The notes under the pieces were generated by a model. The model was given only the letters and a program-made list of their open reading frames with translations. It did no database searches and had not been told where the DNA came from. The position numbers and the translations under genes are program-made. Of a stretch of DNA of 33,483 bases, positions 9,289-16,080 are shown piece after piece. How positions within the stretch are numbered: the first letter of the stretch is position 1; the number at the start of each line of letters is the position of its first letter. Source of the DNA: an uncultured Brevundimonas sp. (GTDB lineage: Bacteria; Pseudomonadota; Alphaproteobacteria; Caulobacterales; Caulobacteraceae); the NCBI RefSeq assembly GCF_947305955.1, contig NZ_CAMZFB010000033.1, positions 1-33,483 on the forward strand, in the 5' to 3' direction.

Positions 9289-11013
9289 TCAGCGCGACCG
9301 GTCTGCGCTGCGGTTAAGGGTTTGAGTAGGGCGGGTTGCTTGAGGTGCGCCTGAGCGCCTTGAGCCTAAGTCGTGCGCGATTTCAGAACCAGCAGGGCTT
9401 CTCTCAAAGCCTCGTCCGTCTCGATTAGAGCCTGCCCCAAGCTCGCGGGACCACTCAAGGTGACGGCTAAACTGGCGAAGGCGTCGACCAATTTGATCTG
9501 AGACCTCAGTAGCAAGCCGCAGCATTCTTCCAATGCGGTCAGTCGCTCGCTGATCTGTCCGGTCGAGCGTCGCTCCAGCTCGGCGAACTGTGTCGCCGAT
9601 GTTTCTGAGGCCATCGTCAACCGCTCGACGTAGCCGAGCAATTCTCTCTCCAGTCCAGTCAACGGGGAGGATCTGGAGTCGGCGATGTCCATCTTTTGGG
9701 CTTTCAGGGGCTTTGGTTTCTGGGGTGAGTAGCGATTGGCCTAGTGCGCGGTTGTCGGCCGCATGCAGGCGACCGTTCGTCCTTGCAACTTGCAAGTCGC
9801 GAGGTTCAGCTTGGTTTGATCCACGATCAGCATCTCGCCTGCTGGTGTCTGATAAGTCGTGATCCCTGCTCGAAAGAGGGCGTTCTCTTCCGAGCTTCTG
9901 ATCATTGCCTGTGCCCAGAACCAACTCACAGCGAAGCTGATGGCGATCAGCAGGATCAGCGAGATTGTGAACAGCCATGGTCCGATGCGCGTCAGCTGTC
10001 GGATTAAGTTCAGGTCTGCGCGCATCGTCGCTGTGATCCCACTGATGGCCCTGCGGTTCGCGAGCACGAGGTTGGCCATATCGGCCTCGATTGTACTCAG
10101 CGCGTTGCTGCTCAAATGCTCGCAATCGGTTTTGAAGTTCGTCAGGATCGAGTTGAGCAAGGCGTTGGCCTTCGCCTCGAAGTCCTTGTTCTGCGTTGCG
10201 GTCTCGTTCGTTTGAGCGTTCAAGCGCTCGCTCAGCGGCTTCCGTTCTGGTCCAATCTTCACGGAAAATATCTCCCCTTAATCGAAGGCGCACATTTGTC
10301 TCGGCGTCGAATGCGGTGATGTAGTCCTTGCCTGCTCGCGGGATTTGAAAGCCAGCTTCCATCAATGCGCTGACCATGCTGGGCCTGTCTTGGACAGTTC
10401 CGGCAGTAATGCGGTCGAGTAGCCAGTCATGGATGACCTCGCGGGCCTGACCGCGCCGCGCCAGTTCAATCAGGCTGACCACGTCGCGAGCCCGCGCGGG
10501 ATCTTCGGGATCGGCCCAGCCGTGGTGCTTGTTCTCGACATCTCGAAGGGCGTCGAAAGCTTTTTGGTAGCCAGGAGGCGCGATATTGAGGCTGCGTCCG
10601 CTGGACAACTCCATTCTCGGCGTCACGAAGTGGAGTTCAACGCGGTCCTCATGGGTGTGTCGTACCCACAGGATATCCCATTGATCCCGTTCCAAACCAG
10701 CGAATGCTAAGCGCTCAAAGGCATCCATGACCTCGGCCTGCTGACGCTCGGTTGGCGCGTCCTCCCGCGTGAATGACAGAACGCCGGAACGGTAGGTCCA
10801 TTGGTGATGGCAAGCGTCGATCTCAGCTTCGACTAGAGTTGGATTGCCTCGCAGGACCTCGGGTAGCGGGTCTCGAGCAATCATCATTGCTCGTCCCGTG
10901 TCGTCCCGCAGAACGTCACGATTTTCGCTGTAGGCGACAACTTCGCGGGCGATCAGATAGCCGACTGGTCCTGCGCCCGACCCCTGGCCGTTTTTGAAGA
11001 ACTTGATCAGCAT
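9289..11013 (-). CDS. mobA: MbeA/MobA-type relaxase (ColE1-like, MOBP5/HEN group)
   Basis: A 574-residue DNA-nicking enzyme that would cut oriT and lead the strand into the recipient. The N-terminus (G-x-GAGPV-x-YL) carries a tyrosine at position 19, the position of the nucleophile in ColE1 MbeA. The metal-binding motif reads H119-x6-E126-x-H128; ColE1 has H-x6-E-x-N at the same place, so the third ligand is His here instead of Asn. From about residue 260 the protein is hydrophilic and Arg/Gln/Asp-rich, and this half also encodes two other proteins in another frame. Its start overlaps the mobC stop by 7 bases, implying coupled translation. The relaxase family is firm; the His variant is seen directly, its effect is not known from sequence. 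Confidence 0.92.
   Translation of the reverse strand: MLIKFFKNGQGSGAGPVGYLIAREVVAYSENRDVLRDDTGRAMMIARDPLPEVLRGNPTLVEAEIDACHHQWTYRSGVLSFTREDAPTERQQAEVMDAFERLAFAGLERDQWDILWVRHTHEDRVELHFVTPRMELSSGRSLNIAPPGYQKAFDALRDVENKHHGWADPEDPARARDVVSLIELARRGQAREVIHDWLLDRITAGTVQDRPSMVSALMEAGFQIPRAGKDYITAFDAETNVRLRLRGDIFREDWTRTEAAERALERSNERDRNAEQGLRGEGQRLAQLDPDELQNRLRAFEQQRAEYNRGRYGQPRAREPQGHQWDHSDDARRPELNPTADAHRTMAVHNLADPADRHQLRCELVLGTGNDQKLGRERPLSSRDHDLSDTSRRDADRGSNQAEPRDLQVARTNGRLHAADNRALGQSLLTPETKAPESPKDGHRRLQILPVDWTGERIARLRRAVDDGLRNIGDTVRRAGATLDRTDQRATDRIGRMLRLATEVSDQIGRRLRQFSRHLEWSRELGAGSNRDGRGFERSPAGSEIAHDLGSRRSGAPQATRPTQTLNRSADRSR
9366..9692 (-). CDS. mobD: MobD/MbeD-like protein nested in the relaxase gene
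   Basis: A 108-residue soluble, helical protein read in a different frame inside the 3' part of the relaxase gene. Residues 13-30 (LERELLGYVERL region) followed by a predicted coiled coil resemble the MbeD/MobD family of ColE1-type plasmids, whose genes also lie inside mbeA. In ColE1 MbeD takes part in mobilization and entry exclusion. The gene position (third, after the MobB-like frame) is the same as in ColE1. There is no strong ribosome site ahead of the ATG, so the start is uncertain and translation may depend on coupling. The call rests on position, frame and a loose family resemblance. Confidence 0.6.
   Translation of the reverse strand: MDIADSRSSPLTGLERELLGYVERLTMASETSATQFAELERRSTGQISERLTALEECCGLLLRSQIKLVDAFASLAVTLSGPASLGQALIETDEALREALLVLKSRTT
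9741..10262 (-). CDS. mobB: MobB/MbeB-like membrane protein nested in the relaxase gene
   Basis: A 173-residue protein in a different frame from the relaxase but entirely inside its gene. It starts with GTG preceded by a strong AAGGGGAGA ribosome site 8 bases upstream, which argues for real expression. The first ~90 residues are hydrophilic and helical. A single strong membrane span follows at about 92-113 (WLFTISLILLIAISF...), then a short tail of about 50 residues with two cysteines. The layout (N-terminal coiled coil, one membrane anchor, nested in mbeA) matches MbeB of ColE1-type plasmids, which helps bind the relaxosome to the membrane and coupling protein. Role is inferred from family and position. 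Confidence 0.72.
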   Translation of the reverse strand: MKIGPERKPLSERLNAQTNETATQNKDFEAKANALLNSILTNFKTDCEHLSSNALSTIEADMANLVLANRRAISGITATMRADLNLIRQLTRIGPWLFTISLILLIAISFAVSWFWAQAMIRSSEENALFRAGITTYQTPAGEMLIVDQTKLNLATCKLQGRTVACMRPTTAH

Positions 11014-11498
11014 GGGGGCTGATCTGATGTGGTCGGGGCAGTTAGTGTCGTCATAGCCCGTTCGATGGCGACAAGCTTGGTCGCCACAACGAGTGCGTCG
11101 ATATCCGTGTGCGATCCGGTTGCATTGGCGATATTCAGCCAGCGGGCAATCTGATTGAGGTTACCGCCAATCCGTCCGAGTTCGCGCAGCAATGCGGGAT
11201 CTGCTTTGGGCATGGGACGGCGACGGCGCGTATCCACCAAGCCTAAGGCTTCGCGCATCAGGGTGGAGATGCTTACGCCTGCGTCGTGGGCCCGAGTGAC
11301 AAGATGAGCTTTTTCGGTAGGCGTGCATCGAAAGACTACCGATGAGCCTAGTGTAGGAAGTCCGACGTTGCTGCCATTCGGCGGAGCGTCGCCACTCGAC
11401 TGTGAGGGGTTCGAAGGGGAGGCTTGCCGCCCCTCGCAAGGCTCCGTGTCGTAAGACGCGGGTCGCCTTGCTCTGTACTTACGAGCGAACCCAGTCAT
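11007..11498 (-). CDS. mobC: MobC-like relaxosome accessory protein
   Basis: A 163-residue protein whose C-terminal half is the MobC/MbeC family pattern: a short beta strand (VVFRCTPTEKAHL), a helix with AHDAGVSISTLMREA, an Arg-rich bridge, then LLRELGRIGGNLNQIARWLN. The first part resembles a ribbon-helix-helix DNA-binding fold. Such proteins bind oriT, bend the DNA and allow the relaxase to nick. The first ~45 residues are Arg/Pro/Ser-rich and not conserved in the family. It overlaps the upstream gene by ATGA and the relaxase start by 7 bases, so it sits in a tightly coupled operon. Confidence 0.88.
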   Translation of the reverse strand: MTGFARKYRARRPASYDTEPCEGRQASPSNPSQSSGDAPPNGSNVGLPTLGSSVVFRCTPTEKAHLVTRAHDAGVSISTLMREALGLVDTRRRRPMPKADPALLRELGRIGGNLNQIARWLNIANATGSHTDIDALVVATKLVAIERAMTTLTAPTTSDQPPC

Positions 11499-12502
11499 TG
11501 AACGTCTCGCGATTTAGCTGGGCCGCTGTGGTTGGGAGTACTGTCCTTTGCTGGCCAACGGGTACGGCGCAGCAGATAGCCAAGTGCGGCCTGCTTTGCC
11601 CAAATAGCTGGTGGCACGGACTTACGACCCTCTACCTCCCAAGCGTCCCATTCGGGTGTCGAGGGCAAGATCCTGAAGTAGCCATCTGATGTGAACTCTG
11701 GTGCACCCTCGAATTCAGCGAACTTGCGCTGACGAAGGTAGGGGATCATCACTGCGGGCTCGCCTCGATGGGCTGAGATGGAGCGATAGGTGCTGGCGAA
11801 ATCTATCGCGGCCTTCCGATCTGATAGAGGCAGTTGCAAGAACAGCTTTTGCGCCAGCCCACGTTCCCTTGGTTGCTCGCTCTCGGGCCATTCGTTCCAG
11901 AGCTTTGAGAAATTCCAATCCCCCCAACCCTTCTCGGTCACAGCCTCGCGAGGTGTGAGCTTGGGGGAGGGTAGGGGGGCTTCAGTGGTTTGTTTCTTTC
12001 CGTCTTTAGTAAGGTCCCTCTTTTCGGGATCCCGTTTTTGGGGACGCGGTGACGGGACCGTTTCCCTAAAATCGGGACGCGGTGAATCGGGGGCCTGCTT
12101 CGTGCTCGAAGAGGTGCGTATTTCATGGATCGGAGAGGTTGCCCGTAGCTCAGCGATGAAGGCTTCTGGGGCCGGATGGGGCTCGTCGAACACATAATAG
12201 GTGATGCGATTGAAACGACCGTTATCGGCAATCTCGTTGATGGCAATTATGTAGGCAGAAGCTTTTAACTCCTTGATGACCTCATAGGCTTTGTTGCGGC
12301 CACACTGCTTTTCCGTGGTTCCGAGGAAGCGTCGAATGTCGTTGACCTGAAGCTTCCAGTCCTCGGGCTTGGACAGCAGATATATCATTGTCAGCCTAGC
12401 TTCGGGGCTGAGCGACAGATTGTTGATTAGAGAATTTGAGATCGCGGTATAGCGAACGTTTGGTCGGCCCCGCCGCACCAGGGTGGTGGAGTTTTCACTC
12501 AT
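11495..12502 (-). CDS. Winged-helix DNA-binding protein, possible replication or regulatory factor of the island
   Basis: A 335-residue protein at the head of the mob operon. Residues about 20-100 form a winged-helix region (SLSPEARLTMIYLLSKPEDW, then a NDIRRFLG recognition helix and NKAYEVIKEL), the layout seen in MarR/DnaD-like and phage replisome-organiser N-termini. The middle (about 125-185) is Pro/Lys/Arg-rich linker. The C-terminal part has a W-x-EWPESEQPRERG...Y-x-R-Q-R-K-F pattern reminiscent of phage and plasmid replication-loading proteins. The ATG at 12502 is preceded by GAGG at a good distance and is preferred to an upstream in-frame TTG at 12517. It could start replication of an excised form or regulate the operon; I cannot tell which. 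Confidence 0.6.
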   Translation of the reverse strand: MSENSTTLVRRGRPNVRYTAISNSLINNLSLSPEARLTMIYLLSKPEDWKLQVNDIRRFLGTTEKQCGRNKAYEVIKELKASAYIIAINEIADNGRFNRITYYVFDEPHPAPEAFIAELRATSPIHEIRTSSSTKQAPDSPRPDFRETVPSPRPQKRDPEKRDLTKDGKKQTTEAPLPSPKLTPREAVTEKGWGDWNFSKLWNEWPESEQPRERGLAQKLFLQLPLSDRKAAIDFASTYRSISAHRGEPAVMIPYLRQRKFAEFEGAPEFTSDGYFRILPSTPEWDAWEVEGRKSVPPAIWAKQAALGYLLRRTRWPAKDSTPNHSGPAKSRDVQ

Positions 12503-12530
12503 GCCGCACCTCGGCAATCACCATTGGGGG

Positions 12531-12598
12531 CTGCCACGCAAGCGCCGGAAAATGCGTAGAAAAACCCGTATCGTTGGGTGATGTGTTGGGTGGCAGTC
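12531..12598. promoter_or_regulatory. Structured leader ahead of the mob operon, oriT candidate
   Basis: The 160-base gap between the mob operon and the tRNA holds nested inverted repeats. The outer arms CTGCCAC (12532-12538) and GTGGCAG (12591-12597) pair perfectly, extended by a G-T pair at 12531/12598. Inside are ACGCA (12537-12541) with TGCGT (12554-12558) and ACCC (12565-12568) with GGGT (12577-12580). ColE1-type oriT regions lie immediately upstream of mbeC and contain such repeats, so this is the most likely oriT position. I do not see the ColE1 nic core, so the call is positional. Confidence 0.35.
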
Positions 12599-12630
12599 TT
12601 TGCAGGAAATCGGAGGGGGATCCGACCTGT

Positions 12631-12656
12631 CCTTAAGTTACTGATATCGCTTAAGG
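12631..12656. repeat. Perfect 7-bp inverted repeat between tRNA and mob operon
   Basis: CCTTAAG at 12631-12637 and CTTAAGG at 12650-12656 are exact inverted copies with a 12-base spacer. A smaller one, TCGGA/TCCGA, sits at 12610-12625. They lie 7 bases from the tRNA 3' end and upstream of the winged-helix gene. They could be an operator, an arm-type recombinase site or a weak tRNA terminator; there is no T-run on the tRNA side. Confidence 0.5.
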
Positions 12657-12662
12657 AAGATG

Positions 12663-12738
12663 TGGTAGGCGTGGAGGGACTCGAACCCCCAACCAGACCG
12701 TTATGAGCGGTCGGCTCTAACCATTGAGCTACACGCCC
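12663..12738 (-). tRNA. tRNA with CAT anticodon (Ile2-type favoured, Met possible)
   Basis: On the minus strand the cloverleaf is complete. The acceptor stem is GGGCGTG pairing with CACGCCT (one G-T pair), the D stem GCTC/GAGC, the anticodon stem GACCG/CGGTC with loop CTCATAA, the T stem GGGGG/CCCTC with loop TTCGAGT, then A and an encoded CCA. The anticodon is CAT. The short D loop (AATGGTTA) and TGGT-type variable loop resemble the lysidine-modified isoleucine tRNA (E. coli ileX) more than elongator Met, but both share the same anticodon loop, so this is a preference only. The 3' end faces the mobile island, the usual geometry of tRNA-site integration. Confidence 0.9.
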
Positions 12739-12944
12739 CCGAAGCATGCTTTCGCAGGGAAGCCGTGCCTAGCAGCAGTCGCGCCGACTGAGAAGAGGGA
12801 TCGCGGCCGAAACATGTCGTCTGGATGAACGAACCCTGTCATCCATCCGTTGTGACTGTTCACCGCAAGGGTGCCATACCGCTCGCGAAACGGGCATTGC
12901 GCGAACGGTGATGTGCCCTTGTGAAACCAGATGGAGACATCCCG

Positions 12945-13682
12945 ATGACCCGACTTTCCCGTGCATTGATGGCCGGTTCCGCACTGGCTCTGGCCGTGGT
13001 GCCGGTTATGGCTTCCCCTGCGATGGCGCAGGATCAACCTGTGAGGACCAGCGTGGAACAGGCACAGCCCTCTCTCAATCTGTCGGCAACGGGCCGCGTC
13101 AAGGTGGCGCCGGATCAGGCGACGCTGAACTTCGGTGTCATGACCGAGGCCGCCACCGCTCAGGAAGCCATGCAGACCAACGCCACCCAGATGACGCGCG
13201 TGGTCGAGGCGCTGCGCCGTGCGGGTATCGACCAGCGCGACATCCAGACCTCGGGTCTCAACCTGTCGGCCCAGTACGACTATCAGGAAAACCAGTCGCC
13301 GCGCCTTCGCGGCTATCAGGCCGTGAACCGCGTGACCGTGGTCATCCGTGACCTGTCCAAGACCGGCCGCACGGCCGATGCGGTGGTCGCTGCTGGCGTG
13401 AACCAGATCGATGGCATCAGTTTCGGCCTGCAAAACCCGGGTGCAGCCGAGGATCAGGCGCGTCGTCTGGCCGTGCAAGCGCTTCAGGCCAAGGCCGCCC
13501 TCTATGCCGAAGCTCTGGGCCGTCCGCTGGGCAGCATCCGCAACCTGACCGAGGGTGGCGGCTATCGTCCTGCCCCGCAGATGGCCATGTACGCCCGCGC
13601 CGCTTCGGCAGACGCGACGCCTGTCGAGGCCGGTGAGCTGGAAGTCAGCATCGACATCACCGGCGTTTACGACCTGCGCTAA
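12945..13682 (+). CDS. SIMPL-domain (DUF541) periplasmic protein
   Basis: A 245-residue exported protein. It has a clear signal peptide (basic MTRLSRA, hydrophobic core, cleavage after about PAMA-Q) followed by a SIMPL/DUF541 domain of about 200 residues: LNLSATGRVKVAPDQATLNFGV at the start, VVEALRRAGIDQRDIQTSGLNLSAQY in the middle, YQAVNRVTVVIRDLS and a terminal beta strand ending IDITGVYDLR. The family includes E. coli YggE, linked to protection against oxidative stress; the biochemical activity is not established. The start at 12945 is chosen over an in-frame ATG at 12921 because GGAGA lies 7 bases before it and the signal peptide starts there. First core gene beyond the island. Confidence 0.88.
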   Translation: MTRLSRALMAGSALALAVVPVMASPAMAQDQPVRTSVEQAQPSLNLSATGRVKVAPDQATLNFGVMTEAATAQEAMQTNATQMTRVVEALRRAGIDQRDIQTSGLNLSAQYDYQENQSPRLRGYQAVNRVTVVIRDLSKTGRTADAVVAAGVNQIDGISFGLQNPGAAEDQARRLAVQALQAKAALYAEALGRPLGSIRNLTEGGGYRPAPQMAMYARAASADATPVEAGELEVSIDITGVYDLR

Positions 13683-13755
13683 GGCTCCAGATTACGCTTT
13701 CGTAATAGTCGCGCCTTTTGTGGGCTGAACGGCCGGCACTGTGTGTATGATGGAA

Positions 13756-13777
13756 GGGCGATCCTCGCGGATCGTCC
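13756..13777 (+). terminator. Possible intrinsic terminator between the SIMPL gene and sppA
   Basis: GGGCGATCC, loop TCGC, GGATCGTCC gives a nine-pair stem (one G-T), followed by TTTCTG. The T-run is short. A second smaller hairpin, ATTACG-CTTT-CGTAAT, lies at 13690-13705. Either may end the SIMPL transcript; the first could also be in the sppA leader. Confidence 0.4.
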
Positions 13778-13825
13778 TTTCTGCCTGTGCGTTTGCCTGT
13801 GGGCCCAATTGGACAGTCGATACTA

Positions 13826-15622
13826 ATGAAGCAGTTTTTCGTGACCATGCTCGGCGTATTCGCCGGGCTTCTGGTGTTTTTCGTCATCCTGCCAGTGATC
13901 TTTCTGGTGGTTCTGATGGCCGCAGCTGCGGGCGCATCAAAGCCGACGACACCAGCCAATACGGTCCTCGAACTGGACCTGCGTCAGGGACTGTCCGATC
14001 AGACGCCCAGCAACCCGTTTGCCATGCTCGGGTCTGGCACCTCGGTGATGCGTGTCGTCGATGTGCTGGCGCAGGCCGAGAATGACGGCAACGTCAAAGC
14101 CCTGCTGATCCGCGCGCCGGAAGGCGGCATGACGCCCGCCCATGCCGATGAGCTGCGTCAGGCCATCCGTCGCTTCGCCAAGTCGGGCAAGCCGGTGCTC
14201 GCCCACAGTCAGGGCTTCATGCCCTCGGGCGCTGTGGTGTCGTCCTATATGGTCGCGGCCTCGGCGGACGAACTGTGGATGCAGGACACGGCCAGCTTCC
14301 AGGCCACCGGCCTGTCGAGCGATGCGATGTTCCTTGGCCGCGCAGGTGAAAAGTACGGCGTGCGCGCCGATTTCGAGCAGCGCTACGAATACAAGAACGC
14401 CGTCAATGAGATGACGGAATCCGATTTCACCGCGCCCCACCGCGAAGCCATGCTGGCATGGATGGGCTCGGTTCATAACAATGCGCTGGCTGCGATTGCC
14501 GCCGACCGCAAGATCGCACCCGAAGTCGTGAAGCAGGTGGTCGAGGCTGGTCCCTATACGGCCCCCGAAGCGCTCGAGAAAAAGCTGATCGACCGTATCG
14601 GCCATGTCGAGGAAGCCGAGGCCTATTTGAAAGAAAAGGCCGGCAAGGGCTCCAAGATCGTCAGCTTCTCGTCCTATGCCTCGGGCAAGACCCACCGCAG
14701 CGGCACCTCGTCCAAGGCCAAGTCGGCGGTGGCCATCATCGGCGGTGAAGGCTCGATCATGACGGGCCGTGGCGGCTCTGACTCGCTGTTTGGCGGCTCG
14801 TCAGACATCCGCTCCGACGACATGGCTCGCGCCATCTATCAGGCGATCGAAGACAAGGATGTGAAGGCTATCGTTTTCCGCGTCTCCTCGCCGGGCGGTT
14901 CGCCCGATGCGTCGGAACAGATTCTGGCCGCCCTGCGTGCCGCGCAAAAAGCGGGCAAGCCGGTCGTCGTGTCGATGGGGGCCTATGCGGCCTCGGGCGG
15001 TTACTGGATCAGTTCGGAAGCCGACTGGATTGTGGCCCAGCCCTCGACCATCACCGGCTCGATCGGTGTGTTCGGCGGCAAGGTCGTCTTTGCCGACGCT
15101 CTGGCCCGTTTCGGTGTGGACGTCCGCAACCTGTCGGTCGGTGGTGATGAGGCTGCTGCCTATACGGTGACCCGCCCGTTCAATCAGGCCGAGCGTGCCT
15201 CGCTGTCGGCATCGATGGACCGCATCTACCAGCAGTTCGTCGAGCGCGTGGCCCGCGGCCGCAAGCTGTCGCCGGAACGGGTGCATGAAATCGCCCGTGG
15301 CCGCGTCTGGACCGGCAGCCAAGCCAAGGAACTGGGGCTGGTTGACCAGCTGGGCGGCGTCACCGAAGCCGTCGAGAAGGCCCGCCAACTGGCCAACATC
15401 CCCACTGCCGAGGGTGTCCGCTTCAAATACTATCCGACCCCGCAAAACCCGTGGGAAGCCTTGGCCATGGCCTTTGGTGCCTCGGGCGAGGCGGCGCAGA
15501 CCTTTGTCCGCGTGGGCCGCATTCTGGGCGATCCGACGGCGGAAGCGGTCATCGAGCGTATCCGCACCGAGCAGATGCGTGCGGGTGGCGCTGCGGTTCT
15601 TGCGGAACAACACGCCTTCTGA
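13826..15622 (+). CDS. sppA: Signal peptide peptidase SppA, 67 kDa type
   Basis: A membrane-bound serine protease that degrades cleaved signal peptides. The 598-residue length matches the double-domain SppA of E. coli (618). One N-terminal membrane span lies at about 3-33. The likely catalytic pair is Lys190 in EYKNAV and Ser390 in YAASGGYW, the same contexts as K209 and S409 of E. coli SppA. Domain two includes GSIGVFGGK and the C-terminal ...ARGRVWTGSQAKELGLVD motif. I chose the ATG at 13826 because the hydrophobic anchor starts immediately after it; an in-frame GTG 39 bases upstream would add a non-conserved stretch. A strong hairpin follows the gene. Confidence 0.92.
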   Translation: MKQFFVTMLGVFAGLLVFFVILPVIFLVVLMAAAAGASKPTTPANTVLELDLRQGLSDQTPSNPFAMLGSGTSVMRVVDVLAQAENDGNVKALLIRAPEGGMTPAHADELRQAIRRFAKSGKPVLAHSQGFMPSGAVVSSYMVAASADELWMQDTASFQATGLSSDAMFLGRAGEKYGVRADFEQRYEYKNAVNEMTESDFTAPHREAMLAWMGSVHNNALAAIAADRKIAPEVVKQVVEAGPYTAPEALEKKLIDRIGHVEEAEAYLKEKAGKGSKIVSFSSYASGKTHRSGTSSKAKSAVAIIGGEGSIMTGRGGSDSLFGGSSDIRSDDMARAIYQAIEDKDVKAIVFRVSSPGGSPDASEQILAALRAAQKAGKPVVVSMGAYAASGGYWISSEADWIVAQPSTITGSIGVFGGKVVFADALARFGVDVRNLSVGGDEAAAYTVTRPFNQAERASLSASMDRIYQQFVERVARGRKLSPERVHEIARGRVWTGSQAKELGLVDQLGGVTEAVEKARQLANIPTAEGVRFKYYPTPQNPWEALAMAFGASGEAAQTFVRVGRILGDPTAEAVIERIRTEQMRAGGAAVLAEQHAF

Positions 15623-15686
15623 ACGCGCTAGTGACAGGTCCGTGATGTCGCAGGTCATTGACCGTTCAGCTTTGCGGGCCGACATT

Positions 15687-15709
15687 GCAGGGGAGCGAAC
15701 CTCCCCTGC
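15687..15709 (+). terminator. Strong hairpin after sppA
   Basis: GCAGGGGAG, loop CGAAC, CTCCCCTGC: a perfect nine-pair GC-rich stem 64 bases after the sppA stop and 22 bases before the next gene. It lacks a real T-run (GTTCGATT follows), so it may be a factor-independent terminator of weak type, an RNA 3' stabiliser or a processing site. Confidence 0.5.
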
Positions 15710-15731
15710 GTTCGATTAAGGTAATGACGAC

Positions 15732-16064
15732 ATGATCCAGTCCGATCCTATGGCCCAGATATCCTTCGCTGCACGCCGCCGTGCCGGTGGTGGACTGCTG
15801 GCTCCGTTCGTGTGGCTGGGCGGACTGATTGCGACCGCCGTGGCTGTGACCGTGGGTGCCATTCTGGCTGTGCTGACGGCAGCGGCTGTCGCCATGCTGG
15901 CTGTGATCGGCGGTGTCGTTCTTTTCTTTGCGGGCTTTGCTCTGCGCGCCCGTCGTGCGCGTCAGATGCGTCAGGCCCAGAAGGCCGCTGACGAGGGCAT
16001 CATCGATGCCCAGAAGGTTGGCGACACCTGGGTGGCCTATGGCTGGGAGCGCGAGGGCCGCTAA
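15732..16064 (+). CDS. Small membrane protein of unknown function
   Basis: A 110-residue protein with a short basic N-terminus, two closely spaced hydrophobic helices (about 23-45 and 48-72, rich in Ala, Val, Gly and Leu), then a cytoplasmic basic helix (RARRARQMRQAQKAADEG) and a short acidic/aromatic tail (VGDTWVAYGWERE). I recognise no family. The start could also be the internal ATG at 15750. It ends 16 bases before the amidase gene and may be cotranscribed with it. Codon use matches the surrounding core genes, which supports it being real. Confidence 0.7.
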   Translation: MIQSDPMAQISFAARRRAGGGLLAPFVWLGGLIATAVAVTVGAILAVLTAAAVAMLAVIGGVVLFFAGFALRARRARQMRQAQKAADEGIIDAQKVGDTWVAYGWEREGR

Positions 16065-16080
16065 AGCCCCGCCTCAGCCT

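Larger units (their letters stand above)
1..12662. mobile_element. Mobilizable genomic island next to a tRNA 3' end (one end visible)
   Basis: The stretch carries a relaxase operon with its own coupling protein and a block of defence genes. It ends abruptly at the 3' end of the minus-strand tRNA at 12663, beyond which ordinary chromosomal genes begin. Base composition differs: spot counts gave 33 of 60 G+C at 4441-4500 against 40 of 60 at 18421-18480. tRNA 3' ends are standard targets of tyrosine-recombinase integration, so this side is probably the attachment end. No integrase and no second copy of the tRNA 3' end are seen, so the left boundary lies outside the window or the element has lost its integration genes. 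The assignment as a single element is inference; the defence block and mobility block could have separate histories. Confidence 0.6.

Noticed and set aside
12503..12662. ColE1-like nic site
   Set aside because: The CTGGCTTA-type core was not found, so oriT is proposed by position and repeats only.
12729..13478. Minus-strand 249-codon frame opposite the SIMPL gene
   Set aside because: Overlaps the tRNA and mirrors a signal-peptide-bearing SIMPL protein; His/Gly/Arg-rich antisense translation.
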